From: Labrenzia sp. 011
GTDB taxonomy: Bacteria > Pseudomonadota > Alphaproteobacteria > Rhizobiales > Stappiaceae
Length of the DNA: 64,000 nucleotides
Assembly (NCBI RefSeq): GCF_003075075.1
Contig: NZ_QCYM01000001.1
Coordinates: 186,001 to 250,000, forward strand
Reading direction: 5' to 3'
Shown piece after piece: positions 28,293 through 36,674 of this stretch. Made by a program: the position numbers and the translations under genes. How positions within the stretch are numbered: position 1 is the stretch's first letter; every line of letters begins with the position of its first letter. A model generated the notes under the pieces. It was not told where the DNA came from, searched no databases, and worked only from the letters and a program-made list of their open reading frames with translations.

Positions 28293-29972
28293 TTGTCGAA
28301 AGGAGTTATTCACAAACAGGCATGCGTTTTGTCCTTCCGCTATATCGGGTTCGCAAAGACGGTCATGGTTGCCCTTCTGCTGGCGACCACGCCCCTGTTT
28401 GCAATCAATATAATCCTGAACCAATACGCGGAGCGGCGCGCCATCACCGAGATGGAGGCCATGGGCAATGTCTCCGTCCACCGGGCGGAAGAGGCCATCA
28501 GCACCACTGTCTCGCTGCTGCAGAGGCTCGACCGGGACGATGTCCAGACCTGCAGCGCCGAAGACCGGGTCATCTTCGAAAAGCAGATTGTCGAGCATGG
28601 CATGATCGATGCCATCGGCCTTGCCGACGCTTCCGGGCAGCGCATGTGCATCATTCCGGACCGGGATCTGGCCGGAAAGATCATCCTGCCGCCTATTCGC
28701 GCGGATGGCCCGCTTGTCGGTATCGGCATGCTCGAGCGCAGCTTCCTCGGCGCCCATGCGGCGGTGATCAGCTGGGACCTCAAGAACCAGACCCGGCTGT
28801 TCGCGGAAGTCACGCCTGCGGTGATTGCAATGGATCCGGGACCGGAATACCTGCGATCCTACAGACGGACCGAACTGCGCCTGGGAAACAACCTGCTCTG
28901 GTACAGCGTCGGCGGCTATAATTCCGTTGACTCCGATCCCGAAGCGATGCTGTCCGTGGAAACGGCTTCCGAGCTTTACCCGCTCGTTGCAACGGTGACC
29001 GCGCCCGCTTCATCCGCCAGACAGGCCGTGCAGGATCTCAAGGTGCTGGCCGCCGCCGCCTGCGCCGGCATTGCCCTGCTGTTCGTCGCCATCGGCGTCT
29101 GGTTCTCCTGGCGGCCCGAGAGCGAGGCGAATGACGAGTTCGCGGCGGCGATCCGCAACGGCGAGTTCATACCCTTTTATCAGCCGGTCATGGACATCGA
29201 GAGCCATCGTCTGCGCGGCTGTGAGGTCCTGATGCGCTGGCGGCGCCAGAACGGCGTGATCGTCTCACCGGGCCAGTTCATGGCCTATGCGGAAAACAAC
29301 GACCATATCTTCGAAATGACCCGGCACATGATGCGCGTGGCGGTGGAGGAAGTCGGCGAGCTTTACGGCGACAATCCCGATCTGAAGCTGTCGATAAACC
29401 TCTTCGCCGGCCACTTCCGGGATCGGGAGATCGTGTCGGATATCAAGGCGATATTCGAAAAATCCAGAATCTCCTATCAGCAGATCGTCGTCGAGGTGAC
29501 GGAACGCCATCCGCTGGAGGACATGGAGCTGGCCCGCAAGATCATTGCCGAACTCCAGGCGCTCGGTGTGCGTGTCGCGCTCGACGACGTGGGAACCGGC
29601 CACGGCGGCATGGCCTATCTGCAGAAGCTCGGTGTCGACATCATCAAGATCGACAAGATGTTCATCGATACGATCAGCTCGGACGACAGCTCCACCACGA
29701 TTGTCGATTCCATGGTCGAGCTGGCCGACAATCTGGGCATGGGCATCATTGCCGAAGGTGTCGAGATGGAAGAGCAGATCGAACGGCTCCTGGAACTCGG
29801 CGTGACAGCGGCGCAGGGATATTTCTTCGCGCAGCCCATGCCGGCAGGCGAATTCATCGAATTTGCCGAACGCACCGAACTCGAGGCACGCGAGCGCGAC
29901 CGCATGGCGGCAGAAGCCGCAGCGGCCGAGAGGGCGGCCTCCGAGGCCGACGTCAAGGGGGCTGCGGCCTGA
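28293..29972 (+). CDS. CSS-motif EAL domain c-di-GMP phosphodiesterase
   Basis: About 559 residues. An N-terminal membrane helix (MVALLLATTPLFAINIILN) is followed by a periplasmic CSS domain containing TCSAED and a second Cys in GQRMCIIP, then a second helix (VLAAAACAGIALLFVAIGVWF). A cytoplasmic EAL domain follows, with EVLMRW, SINLF, VEVTERHP, ALDDVGTGHG, IIKIDKMFI, IIAEGVEMEE and QGYFFAQP. The metal and catalytic residues are present, so it should hydrolyse c-di-GMP; in characterised CSS-EAL enzymes, redox control works through the periplasmic cysteines. There is no GGDEF domain. The start is uncertain: the TTG at 28293 overlaps AAAGGAG, and the first in-frame ATG is at 28365. Confidence 0.85.
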   Translation: MSKGVIHKQACVLSFRYIGFAKTVMVALLLATTPLFAINIILNQYAERRAITEMEAMGNVSVHRAEEAISTTVSLLQRLDRDDVQTCSAEDRVIFEKQIVEHGMIDAIGLADASGQRMCIIPDRDLAGKIILPPIRADGPLVGIGMLERSFLGAHAAVISWDLKNQTRLFAEVTPAVIAMDPGPEYLRSYRRTELRLGNNLLWYSVGGYNSVDSDPEAMLSVETASELYPLVATVTAPASSARQAVQDLKVLAAAACAGIALLFVAIGVWFSWRPESEANDEFAAAIRNGEFIPFYQPVMDIESHRLRGCEVLMRWRRQNGVIVSPGQFMAYAENNDHIFEMTRHMMRVAVEEVGELYGDNPDLKLSINLFAGHFRDREIVSDIKAIFEKSRISYQQIVVEVTERHPLEDMELARKIIAELQALGVRVALDDVGTGHGGMAYLQKLGVDIIKIDKMFIDTISSDDSSTTIVDSMVELADNLGMGIIAEGVEMEEQIERLLELGVTAAQGYFFAQPMPAGEFIEFAERTELEARERDRMAAEAAAAERAASEADVKGAAA

Positions 29973-30246
29973 TCATCGCGGGCGGGCCGTCCGGGTATTC
30001 TTCAAGCGCTACCTGCTGCATTTTCCGAAGGCGGGATCCGGTCGTGCGACTTGCGCGGGCGCTGCCCGAATGCGGCGGGTCCGGTTCTGAGGGCCGCCGG
30101 AAGCCGCTGCGAAGCGCGGCTGTGCCGCGAAGCTTCCCCCCGGACGGGAAGCGAAAACGCCCCGTCTCCCCGATCCCGACCTGATCGGCCTGCGCCCGGC
30201 GGGCGTGCATAAAATTTTTGCTGCAATGCGGAATAACTTCCCTTGT
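29973..30246. other. Non-coding gap upstream of the tetR efflux operon
   Basis: GC-rich spacer between the EAL gene and the operator region at 30243. Short reading frames on both strands show no domain. No clear terminator with a T-run was seen after the EAL stop. Confidence 0.35.
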
Positions 30247-30270
30247 CTGTACCGGCCGGACGGTTTATAT
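30243..30270 (+). promoter_or_regulatory. Promoter of the tetR-RND operon overlapping operator copy 1
   Basis: A -35 TTGTCT (30243-30248), a 16-bp spacer and a -10 TTATAT (30265-30270). The spacer is almost entirely the palindrome ACCGGCCGGACGGT (30251-30264), so a bound TetR dimer would block RNA polymerase. Confidence 0.6.
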
Positions 30271-30298
30271 GCGTTCAAATCTGTACTGACTGGACGGT
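30247..30298 (+). promoter_or_regulatory. Two tandem TetR operator copies
   Basis: CTGTACCGGCCGGACGGT (30247-30264) and CTGTACTGACTGGACGGT (30281-30298) match at 15 of 18 positions and are 34 bp apart centre to centre. Copy 1 contains the palindrome ACCGnCCGGnCGGT, and copy 2 is a weaker version. Copy 2 ends 6 bp before the tetR ATG. Binding by the adjacent TetR regulator is inference. Confidence 0.65.
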
Positions 30299-30304
30299 AA
30301 ATAA

Positions 30305-30868
30305 ATGACAGTTCGAAACGCCCGGAAATCACAGGATTCCAAGTCCGGAATCCTGAAGGCGGCCCTGGAGGTCATCAAGAGGTCCGGCGCACCGAGTTTC
30401 ACGATCGATGCGGTTGCCGAGGAAAGCGGGTTTTCCAAGGGCGGCGTCCTGTACAATTTTCCGACCAAGGATGCCCTGATCACCGGGATGGTCGAGTATC
30501 TTGCCGGTCAGTTCGAGGCGGAGATCGTCGCGGCGCGGGCCAGGCACCGGACGTCGGTCTCTCCGACACTCAGCGCCATGATTGATGTCACGGAAGGCTG
30601 GCTGAGCGAGCACAGGGATGTGGCGCAGGCCATGCGGGCAACGACGGCCGACCGCCCCGAACTCAGCAAACCCTTTCTGGAAGCCAAGATGCGGCTGAAG
30701 GAAGCGATCGCCGCCGAAACAGCCGAAACCGGCAAGGCCTGCGCCATCTGGGCCAGCCTGGAGGGATTGCATTTCTCCGAAGCCCATTGTGTTGCGATTT
30801 TCTCCGACGAAGAGCGTCTGGAAGTTTTCAAGGAACTTCGCAAGCGCCTGCAGGAAAACAAGAACTAG
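30305..30868 (+). CDS. TetR family transcriptional regulator
   Basis: A 187-residue TetR repressor. The N-terminal helix-turn-helix spans about 15-60 (SGILKAALEVIKRSG, TIDAVAEESGFSKGGVLYNF, KDALITGMVEYLA). The C-terminal ligand-binding part is short and carries an SAMIDVTEGWLSEH stretch. It is first in an operon with the RND adaptor (12 bp downstream) and pump genes, so it most likely represses them and itself in the absence of a toxic substrate. Two operator copies immediately precede it. Confidence 0.9.
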   Translation: MTVRNARKSQDSKSGILKAALEVIKRSGAPSFTIDAVAEESGFSKGGVLYNFPTKDALITGMVEYLAGQFEAEIVAARARHRTSVSPTLSAMIDVTEGWLSEHRDVAQAMRATTADRPELSKPFLEAKMRLKEAIAAETAETGKACAIWASLEGLHFSEAHCVAIFSDEERLEVFKELRKRLQENKN

Positions 30869-30880
30869 GATCGATCACCG

Positions 30881-31975
30881 ATGACCGCCATTCGCAAAGT
30901 TTCCTTTGGCCGCCTGGCCGCGCTTCTGTTCGCCGCCGGATTCCTGTCCGCCTGTCAGGATGATGTTCTCGACCCCGTCGCAAAGGCCGAGGCGGAACTG
31001 CATGCCGCGCCGCGGCCGGCGAAAATCTTCACCGTGACCGATCAGGTCGGGTTGCTGGAGCGCCGCTTTGCCGGCCGGGTGGCCGCCGTCCAGACGGTCG
31101 ACCTGTCCTTCCAGGTGCCCGGAAAGATCGTCCAGCTTCCGGTTCTGGAAAGTCAGCGCGTCAAGGAAGGCGAGCTGATCGCCAAGCTGGATACCACCGA
31201 TTTCGACCGCGCCGTCCGCGAAGCCACCTTTCGCTCGGAGCAGGCCAAGCGGGAACTCGACAGGCTGGAAACCCTGCACAAGCGCTCGATCATTTCCCAG
31301 TCGGCCTATGACGAGCAGAAGAACATCTACGACCTTGCGGTGGAGGAGCTGAAGGAAGCCAAGCAGAATCTTGACTACACCGAATTGCGCGCGCCCTTCG
31401 ACGGGATCGTCTCCGTGAGGCTGGTCGACAATTTCACGACGGTCAGCGTCGGAACGCCGGTGGTCCAGATTCATGACGTTTCCGAAGTGCATGTGGACAT
31501 CAACGTCGCCGAAGCCCTCTTCGCCCGTGTGACGGAACAGGATGTGGCCTCCATCGAGGCGACTTTCGCCGCCTTCGGCGACAAGCGGTTTCCGCTGACC
31601 TATCGGGAGCATTCCAGCCAGGTGGACGAGGTCACCCAGACCTACCGGGTCACGCTGGCGATGCCCAAGGCCGGCGCCGAGCAACTGTCTCCCGGCATGA
31701 CCGCATCCGTCTTCGTCAGATTCTCTCCCAAGGGGCTGAAACTCGGCGAACAATTGCTGGTGCCCTCCGATGCCGTCGCGGTTGACGGGGACGGCAATGC
31801 CTTTGTCTGGAAACTCGACGAAGCGACCGGGGTTGTCTCCAAGCAGCCGGTCGAAATCGGAACGGTGATGGGGGACTACATCCCGGTCAGTTCCGGCCTG
31901 AAAAAGGGCGACGAAATCGTTTCGGCGGGCGTTGCCTATCTCAGCGACGGCCAGGTCGTGCGCCGTCTGCACTGA
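30881..31975 (+). CDS. RND efflux periplasmic adaptor lipoprotein
   Basis: A 364-residue membrane-fusion protein. A lipobox, FLSAC, ends the signal peptide near residue 25, so it is a lipoprotein anchored in the inner membrane. The biotinyl-lipoyl-like halves (VPGKIVQLPVLESQRVKEGELIAKLD and YTELRAPFDGIVSVRLVDN) flank a coiled coil (SEQAKRELDRLETLHKRSII), followed by beta-barrel and membrane-proximal domains. It bridges the RND pump encoded next to an outer-membrane channel. No outer-membrane factor gene is in the window, so a shared TolC-type channel is expected. Confidence 0.92.
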   Translation: MTAIRKVSFGRLAALLFAAGFLSACQDDVLDPVAKAEAELHAAPRPAKIFTVTDQVGLLERRFAGRVAAVQTVDLSFQVPGKIVQLPVLESQRVKEGELIAKLDTTDFDRAVREATFRSEQAKRELDRLETLHKRSIISQSAYDEQKNIYDLAVEELKEAKQNLDYTELRAPFDGIVSVRLVDNFTTVSVGTPVVQIHDVSEVHVDINVAEALFARVTEQDVASIEATFAAFGDKRFPLTYREHSSQVDEVTQTYRVTLAMPKAGAEQLSPGMTASVFVRFSPKGLKLGEQLLVPSDAVAVDGDGNAFVWKLDEATGVVSKQPVEIGTVMGDYIPVSSGLKKGDEIVSAGVAYLSDGQVVRRLH

Positions 31976-32005
31976 TCCCGTACGGACAGGAAAAGGATCA
32001 GAAAA

Positions 32006-35000
32006 TTGGATATTGCACGTTACTCCATCCAGAAGCCGGTCAACACGTGGATGATCGTCATCATGGCGCTTCTGGGCGGCCTGTGGGGGCTCACCACGGT
32101 GGGCCGCCTCGAAGACCCGGCCTTCACCATCAAGCAGGCGCAGGTCATCACCAGCTATCCCGGCGCAACGGCTGCCGAAGTGGAAAACGAGGTCACCGAG
32201 AACCTTGAGACCGCGATCCAGCAGATGCCGCAGCTCGACCTGATCACCTCCGTCTCCGAACCGGGACTGTCGCGGATCAGCGTGGAGATCAAGCCGACCT
32301 ATGACGGCACCGAATTGCCCCAGGTCTGGGACGAATTGCGGCGCAAGGTGTCCGACGAGGTGCGCAATCTGCCCACGGGCGTGGGCACGCCGCTGGTCTA
32401 TGACGACTTCGGCGATGTCTACGGTCTCTTCTACGCCTTCACGGCGGAGGGCTACACCAACCGGGAAATCCGGGAGACGGTGAAGCGGATCCGCCGGGAG
32501 CTGCTCACGGTGCAGGGTGTCGGCAAGGTGGAGATCGCCGGCGAACCGGAAGATGTCATCTATCTGAACGTCGATCATGACAAGATGTCCGGCCTCGGCA
32601 TTTCCAACAGCGACCTGATCGGCGTTCTGGATGCGGAAAACCGTATTCAGACCAACGGGTCCGCGGTTTCCGGACAGAAGCGCATCCGGCTGATGACCGC
32701 ATCCGCCTTCGACGATTTCCGCAGCATTCAGGACCTGGTCATCGGCCGGCCCGGTTCCACCGCCATGATCCGCCTGTCCGACATTGCCACGCTGGAACTG
32801 GGCGAACCGGAGCGCCCGAGCCGGCTGATCCGGCACGACGGCCATGAGGCGGTGACGATCGGTGTCTCCCAGGTGGATGGAACCAATATCGTCGAGGTGG
32901 GCGACCGGGTCGTGCAGAAGCTTGCCGCGATCGAGGAACAGCTTCCCGTCGGCATGCAGATCCATCCGATCTACGAGCAGAATGTGGTCGTCAACGACAG
33001 TGTCAACGGCTTCATCCTGAATCTCGCCGCCTCGGTGGTGATCGTGATCGCGGTGCTGGCCCTGTTCATGGGCTGGCGTGCCGCCATGGTGGTGGGCACG
33101 GTGCTGCTGCTTACCGTCATGGCGACGGTTCTCTTCATGCGGATCTTCGAGATCGAGATGGAGCGCATCTCCCTCGGCGCGCTGATCATCGCCATGGGCA
33201 TGCTGGTGGACAATGCCATCGTGGTGGCCGAAGGCATGATGATCAACATGCAGCGCGGCCAGAAGGCCATCGACGCCGCCAGCAAGGTGGTGGCGCAGAC
33301 CATGTGGCCGCTTCTGGGCGCCACGGTCATCGGCATCATGGCCTTTTCCGGTATCGGCCTGTCGCCCGACGCAACCGGGGAGTTCCTGTTCTCCCTCTTC
33401 GCGGTGATCGGGATCTCGCTGCTGCTGTCCTGGGTCTTCGCGATCACCGTCACGCCGCTGTTCGGCAAGTATTTCTTCCGCACCGCCACGGGAAATCTGG
33501 ACGATCACGATCCCTACAAGGGCTTTCTCTATGCCCTTTACCGGAGCTTTCTCGTCGGCGCGCTGCATGCGCGCCTGCTGACGGTCCTGGTGCTGATCGG
33601 CATCACCGTTGCCTGCGTCATGGCGTTCGGCAATGTGAAGCAGGCGTTCTTCCCGGACAGCAACACGCCGATCTTCTATGTCCACTACTGGGCGCCGCAG
33701 GGCACGGATATCCGTGTCACCGAGGCAGATCTCAAGGAAATGGAAAAGATCGTCCTGGCCGACGAGCGCGTCGAGAACGTGACGTCCTTCGCCGGCGGCG
33801 GGGCAACGCGCTTCATGCTGACCTATGCGCCGGAGGATGCGAACCCGGCCTACGGACACATGATCATCCGCACCACGAGCCGCGATGACATCGACACGCT
33901 GGCGCTGGACCTGCGGCGGACCTTCGCCGAACGCTTCCCGGCGGCCCAGATCATCACCAAACGCCTGGTTTTCGGTCCCGGCAGCGGCGCCAAGATCGAG
34001 GCCCGCTTCTCCGGCCCGGACGCGAATGTGCTCAAGCGCCTCGGCGACGAGGCCCAGGCGATCTTCTCGCAGCCCGACAATGCCCTGGCCGACGTCAACA
34101 CCGACTGGCGTCAGCGGGAACTCGTGGTGCGGCCGATCTTCGATGAAAACCGGGCCCGTATCTCCGGCGTGACCCGCGAAGAACTGTCCCTGGCCCTGAA
34201 ATTCGCCACGGAAGGCGTTCAGGTCGGGTCCTACCGGGACGTGGACGAGAGCATCCCGATCATTGCCCGCAAGGCGGACACCGACGGCATCTCCGTGAAC
34301 GAGAGCGTCTCCGACTCCCTGGTGTGGAGCAACAGCCAGCGCCGGTACATCCCCGTCGACGAGGTCGTCAGCGAATTCGTGATGGAACCGCAGGACACGC
34401 TGATCCACCGGCGCGACCGGGTGCGCACCCTGTCGGTGAAGGCCGAGACCACGGCGGGGGAAACCGCGGCTTCCGCGCTCGCACGAGTCCGCCCGCAGAT
34501 CGAGGCCATGGAGCTTCCGCCCGGATATGCCCTGGAATGGGGCGGGGAATACGAGAGCACCAACGATGCGCAGGCCTCGCTCGGCGCCCAGCTTCCGCTC
34601 GGCTTCCTGGTCATGCTGATCATCTCGATCATGCTGTTCGGCTCCGTCCGCCAGCCGCTGATCATCTGGCTGATGGTGCCCATGTGCATCAACGGCGTGG
34701 CGCTCGCCCTGCTGGGAACGGACACCGCCTTCGGCTTCATGTCGCTGCTCGGGTTCCTGTCCCTGTCCGGCATGCTGATCAAGAACGCCATCGTGCTTCT
34801 CGAGGAGATCGATCTGCTGATCCGCGAGGGCAGGGAGAAATACGATGCGATCGTCGATGCCTGCGTGTCGCGTATGCGGCCCGTGATGCTGGCGGCGATC
34901 ACCACCATCCTCGGTATGGCGCCGCTTCTGTCCGACGCCTTCTTCCGCGGCATGGCGGTCACCATCATGGGCGGCCTGGCTTTCGCTACCATCCTGACCC

Positions 35001-35113
35001 TGATCGCCGCACCGGTGCTCTACGCCCTGTTCTTCCGGGTCCGCCCGCCGAAGAAGACGCGCACACCGGCGGAAACCGCCACGCCGGCAGCCGTGCCCGC
35101 ACCGGCCGAATGA
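32006..35113 (+). CDS. RND efflux pump permease
   Basis: A 1035-residue inner-membrane proton antiporter of HAE type. It starts YSIQKPVNTWMIVIMALLGG (first helix), has periplasmic porter domains around 40-330 and 560-860, and a TM4 motif AMGMLVDNAIVVAEGMM with the proton-relay Asp (second position Asn rather than Asp). The second half repeats SGMLIKNAIVLLEEID. The start codon is TTG with AAGGA 8 nt upstream; no in-frame ATG lies nearby. It ends the tetR operon. A 1415-codon frame antisense to it is a GC-bias shadow. Confidence 0.93.
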   Translation: MDIARYSIQKPVNTWMIVIMALLGGLWGLTTVGRLEDPAFTIKQAQVITSYPGATAAEVENEVTENLETAIQQMPQLDLITSVSEPGLSRISVEIKPTYDGTELPQVWDELRRKVSDEVRNLPTGVGTPLVYDDFGDVYGLFYAFTAEGYTNREIRETVKRIRRELLTVQGVGKVEIAGEPEDVIYLNVDHDKMSGLGISNSDLIGVLDAENRIQTNGSAVSGQKRIRLMTASAFDDFRSIQDLVIGRPGSTAMIRLSDIATLELGEPERPSRLIRHDGHEAVTIGVSQVDGTNIVEVGDRVVQKLAAIEEQLPVGMQIHPIYEQNVVVNDSVNGFILNLAASVVIVIAVLALFMGWRAAMVVGTVLLLTVMATVLFMRIFEIEMERISLGALIIAMGMLVDNAIVVAEGMMINMQRGQKAIDAASKVVAQTMWPLLGATVIGIMAFSGIGLSPDATGEFLFSLFAVIGISLLLSWVFAITVTPLFGKYFFRTATGNLDDHDPYKGFLYALYRSFLVGALHARLLTVLVLIGITVACVMAFGNVKQAFFPDSNTPIFYVHYWAPQGTDIRVTEADLKEMEKIVLADERVENVTSFAGGGATRFMLTYAPEDANPAYGHMIIRTTSRDDIDTLALDLRRTFAERFPAAQIITKRLVFGPGSGAKIEARFSGPDANVLKRLGDEAQAIFSQPDNALADVNTDWRQRELVVRPIFDENRARISGVTREELSLALKFATEGVQVGSYRDVDESIPIIARKADTDGISVNESVSDSLVWSNSQRRYIPVDEVVSEFVMEPQDTLIHRRDRVRTLSVKAETTAGETAASALARVRPQIEAMELPPGYALEWGGEYESTNDAQASLGAQLPLGFLVMLIISIMLFGSVRQPLIIWLMVPMCINGVALALLGTDTAFGFMSLLGFLSLSGMLIKNAIVLLEEIDLLIREGREKYDAIVDACVSRMRPVMLAAITTILGMAPLLSDAFFRGMAVTIMGGLAFATILTLIAAPVLYALFFRVRPPKKTRTPAETATPAAVPAPAE

Positions 35114-35257
35114 CGACGGCAAGGGCAGGGGCGTCCCTGTCCTTCCGTCTCTCCCTCAGGGGATCGGCGGGCGCAAGCAGGCAGAGACGGTGCTTCCTGT
35201 GGGAAGTAACTTTATGTTTGGAAACAACGGATTGACCGGAAAACCGGATTCAATTCC

Positions 35258-35755
35258 TCAATGCCCTGGCACCACTTCATAGGACTCGTTGAAGCGGAAT
35301 TCCTCCAGATTGTTTCCGTCGCCGATCCGGTCGACCACGGAAAAGAGACCCGGATCGCTCAGGGGAGTCAGAACGCCGTGCCAGGTGTTGCGGCGCAGGT
35401 TGATGCCCTGGCCCGGCTCGGTGACGAAGGCCCTGGGCCGGCCCGGCGTGCCGTTGTCGTCGGGGCACACGATCACCAGGAAGGGGGCCTGGGTCATCGG
35501 CAGAAAGGCCTGGCTGCCCAGCGGATGCCGCTCAACCAGCTCCAGACGGTAGGGCAGGGTGCGTTTTTCCGACAGGAACACGCTGATGCCCGCGCGGGCA
35601 TTCTCGCCGCGCATGTCGAGCACCGCCTGATCGTGGTAGCGGCCGCATTTGCCCTCGTTGATGATCATGGACGGCGTGCCGCTGGCGTCGATCACCTCGC
35701 CGAAGGGGGCGAAGGCCGCGCGGGTCAGTGGCTCGGTTGCAATCCTGCGCGTCAT
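35258..35755 (-). CDS. allA: Ureidoglycolate lyase
   Basis: A 165-residue cupin-fold enzyme that splits ureidoglycolate into glyoxylate and urea. It matches the AllA pattern: EPLTRAAFAPFGEVI start, SVFLSEKRTLPYRLELVERHPLGSQAF, then INLRRNTWHGVLTPL with the metal-site region and the VVDRIGDGNNLEEF end. It follows allE after 4 bp, so the two are coupled steps of allantoin breakdown. Confidence 0.93.
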   Translation of the reverse strand: MTRRIATEPLTRAAFAPFGEVIDASGTPSMIINEGKCGRYHDQAVLDMRGENARAGISVFLSEKRTLPYRLELVERHPLGSQAFLPMTQAPFLVIVCPDDNGTPGRPRAFVTEPGQGINLRRNTWHGVLTPLSDPGLFSVVDRIGDGNNLEEFRFNESYEVVPGH

Positions 35756-35759
35756 GGGA

Positions 35760-36581
35760 TCACGGCAGCTTCATGTGACGGTTGACGTCCTTGTAGAGCA
35801 GATAACGGAACTTGCCGGGCCCGCCCGCGTAACAGGCCTGCGGGCAGAAGGCACGCAGCCACATGTAGTCGCCGGCCTCCACTTCCACCCAGTCCCGGTT
35901 CAGGTGATAGACGGCCTTGCCCTCCAGCACATACAAGCCGTGCTCCATCACATGGGTCTCGGCAAAGGGAATGACGGCCCCCGGTTCCAGCGTGACGATG
36001 TTGACATGCATGTCATGGCGCAGATCGTCCGGCTCCACGAAACGGGTCGTTGCCCATTTGCCCTCCGTTCCCGGCATCGAGTTGGGCGCGATGTCCTTTT
36101 CGTTGCACACGAAGGCTTCCGGCCTGTCCAGCCCGTCGACGGCCTCATAGGCCTTGCGGATCCAGTGGAACCGCACCGGTCCGTCGCTTTCGTTCGTCAG
36201 GGTCCAGCGGCAACCGGCGGGCAGATAGGCATAGCCGCCTTCCTCCATCAGGTGCAGATTGCCTTCGACGACAAGGCTCATGCTGCCTTCGACCACGAAC
36301 AGCACACCCTCGGCGCGCGCGTCCGTCTCCGGGGTCCGGCTGCCGCCGCCCGGCTGCACTTCCATGATGTATTGCGAGAAGGTCTCCGCGAAACCGGACA
36401 ACGGCCGCGACAGAACCCAGAGCCGGGTCTTTTCCCAGAAGGGCAGAAGGCTGGTGACGATGTCGCCCATCGTGCCCCTGGGAATCACCGCATAGGCTTC
36501 GGTGAAGACCGCACGGTCGGTCAGAAGCTGGGTTTGCGGCGGATGTCCGCCGCTTGGAGCGTAGTAGGGTCTGGAAGTCAT
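35760..36581 (-). CDS. allE: (S)-ureidoglycine aminohydrolase
   Basis: A 273-residue bicupin. It starts TSRPYYAPSGGHPPQTQLLTDRAVFTEAYAVIPRG and carries metal-binding cupin motifs in the C-terminal half (HDMHVNIVTLEPGAVIPFAETHVMEHGLYVLEGKAVY). It hydrolyses ureidoglycine to ureidoglycolate plus ammonia, the step before AllA encoded downstream. Earlier purine-catabolism genes (xdh, uricase, allantoinase, allantoate amidohydrolase) are not in the window. Confidence 0.92.
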   Translation of the reverse strand: MTSRPYYAPSGGHPPQTQLLTDRAVFTEAYAVIPRGTMGDIVTSLLPFWEKTRLWVLSRPLSGFAETFSQYIMEVQPGGGSRTPETDARAEGVLFVVEGSMSLVVEGNLHLMEEGGYAYLPAGCRWTLTNESDGPVRFHWIRKAYEAVDGLDRPEAFVCNEKDIAPNSMPGTEGKWATTRFVEPDDLRHDMHVNIVTLEPGAVIPFAETHVMEHGLYVLEGKAVYHLNRDWVEVEAGDYMWLRAFCPQACYAGGPGKFRYLLYKDVNRHMKLP

Positions 36582-36674
36582 GGAGCGATCCTGATGGCGC
36601 CTGAAGGTTGTCCGGAGTGTAAGAACTGAGGTCCCGGCAAGGCAACGGAAAAAGCGGGCGTGCCGGCCATCTGT

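Noticed and set aside
30875-35122. A 1415-codon open frame antisense to the RND efflux genes
   Set aside because: It is the complement of two well-supported coding genes (adaptor and permease). High GC leaves antisense frames open, and its translation is a low-complexity His/Arg/Gly/Asp-rich sequence with no domain.
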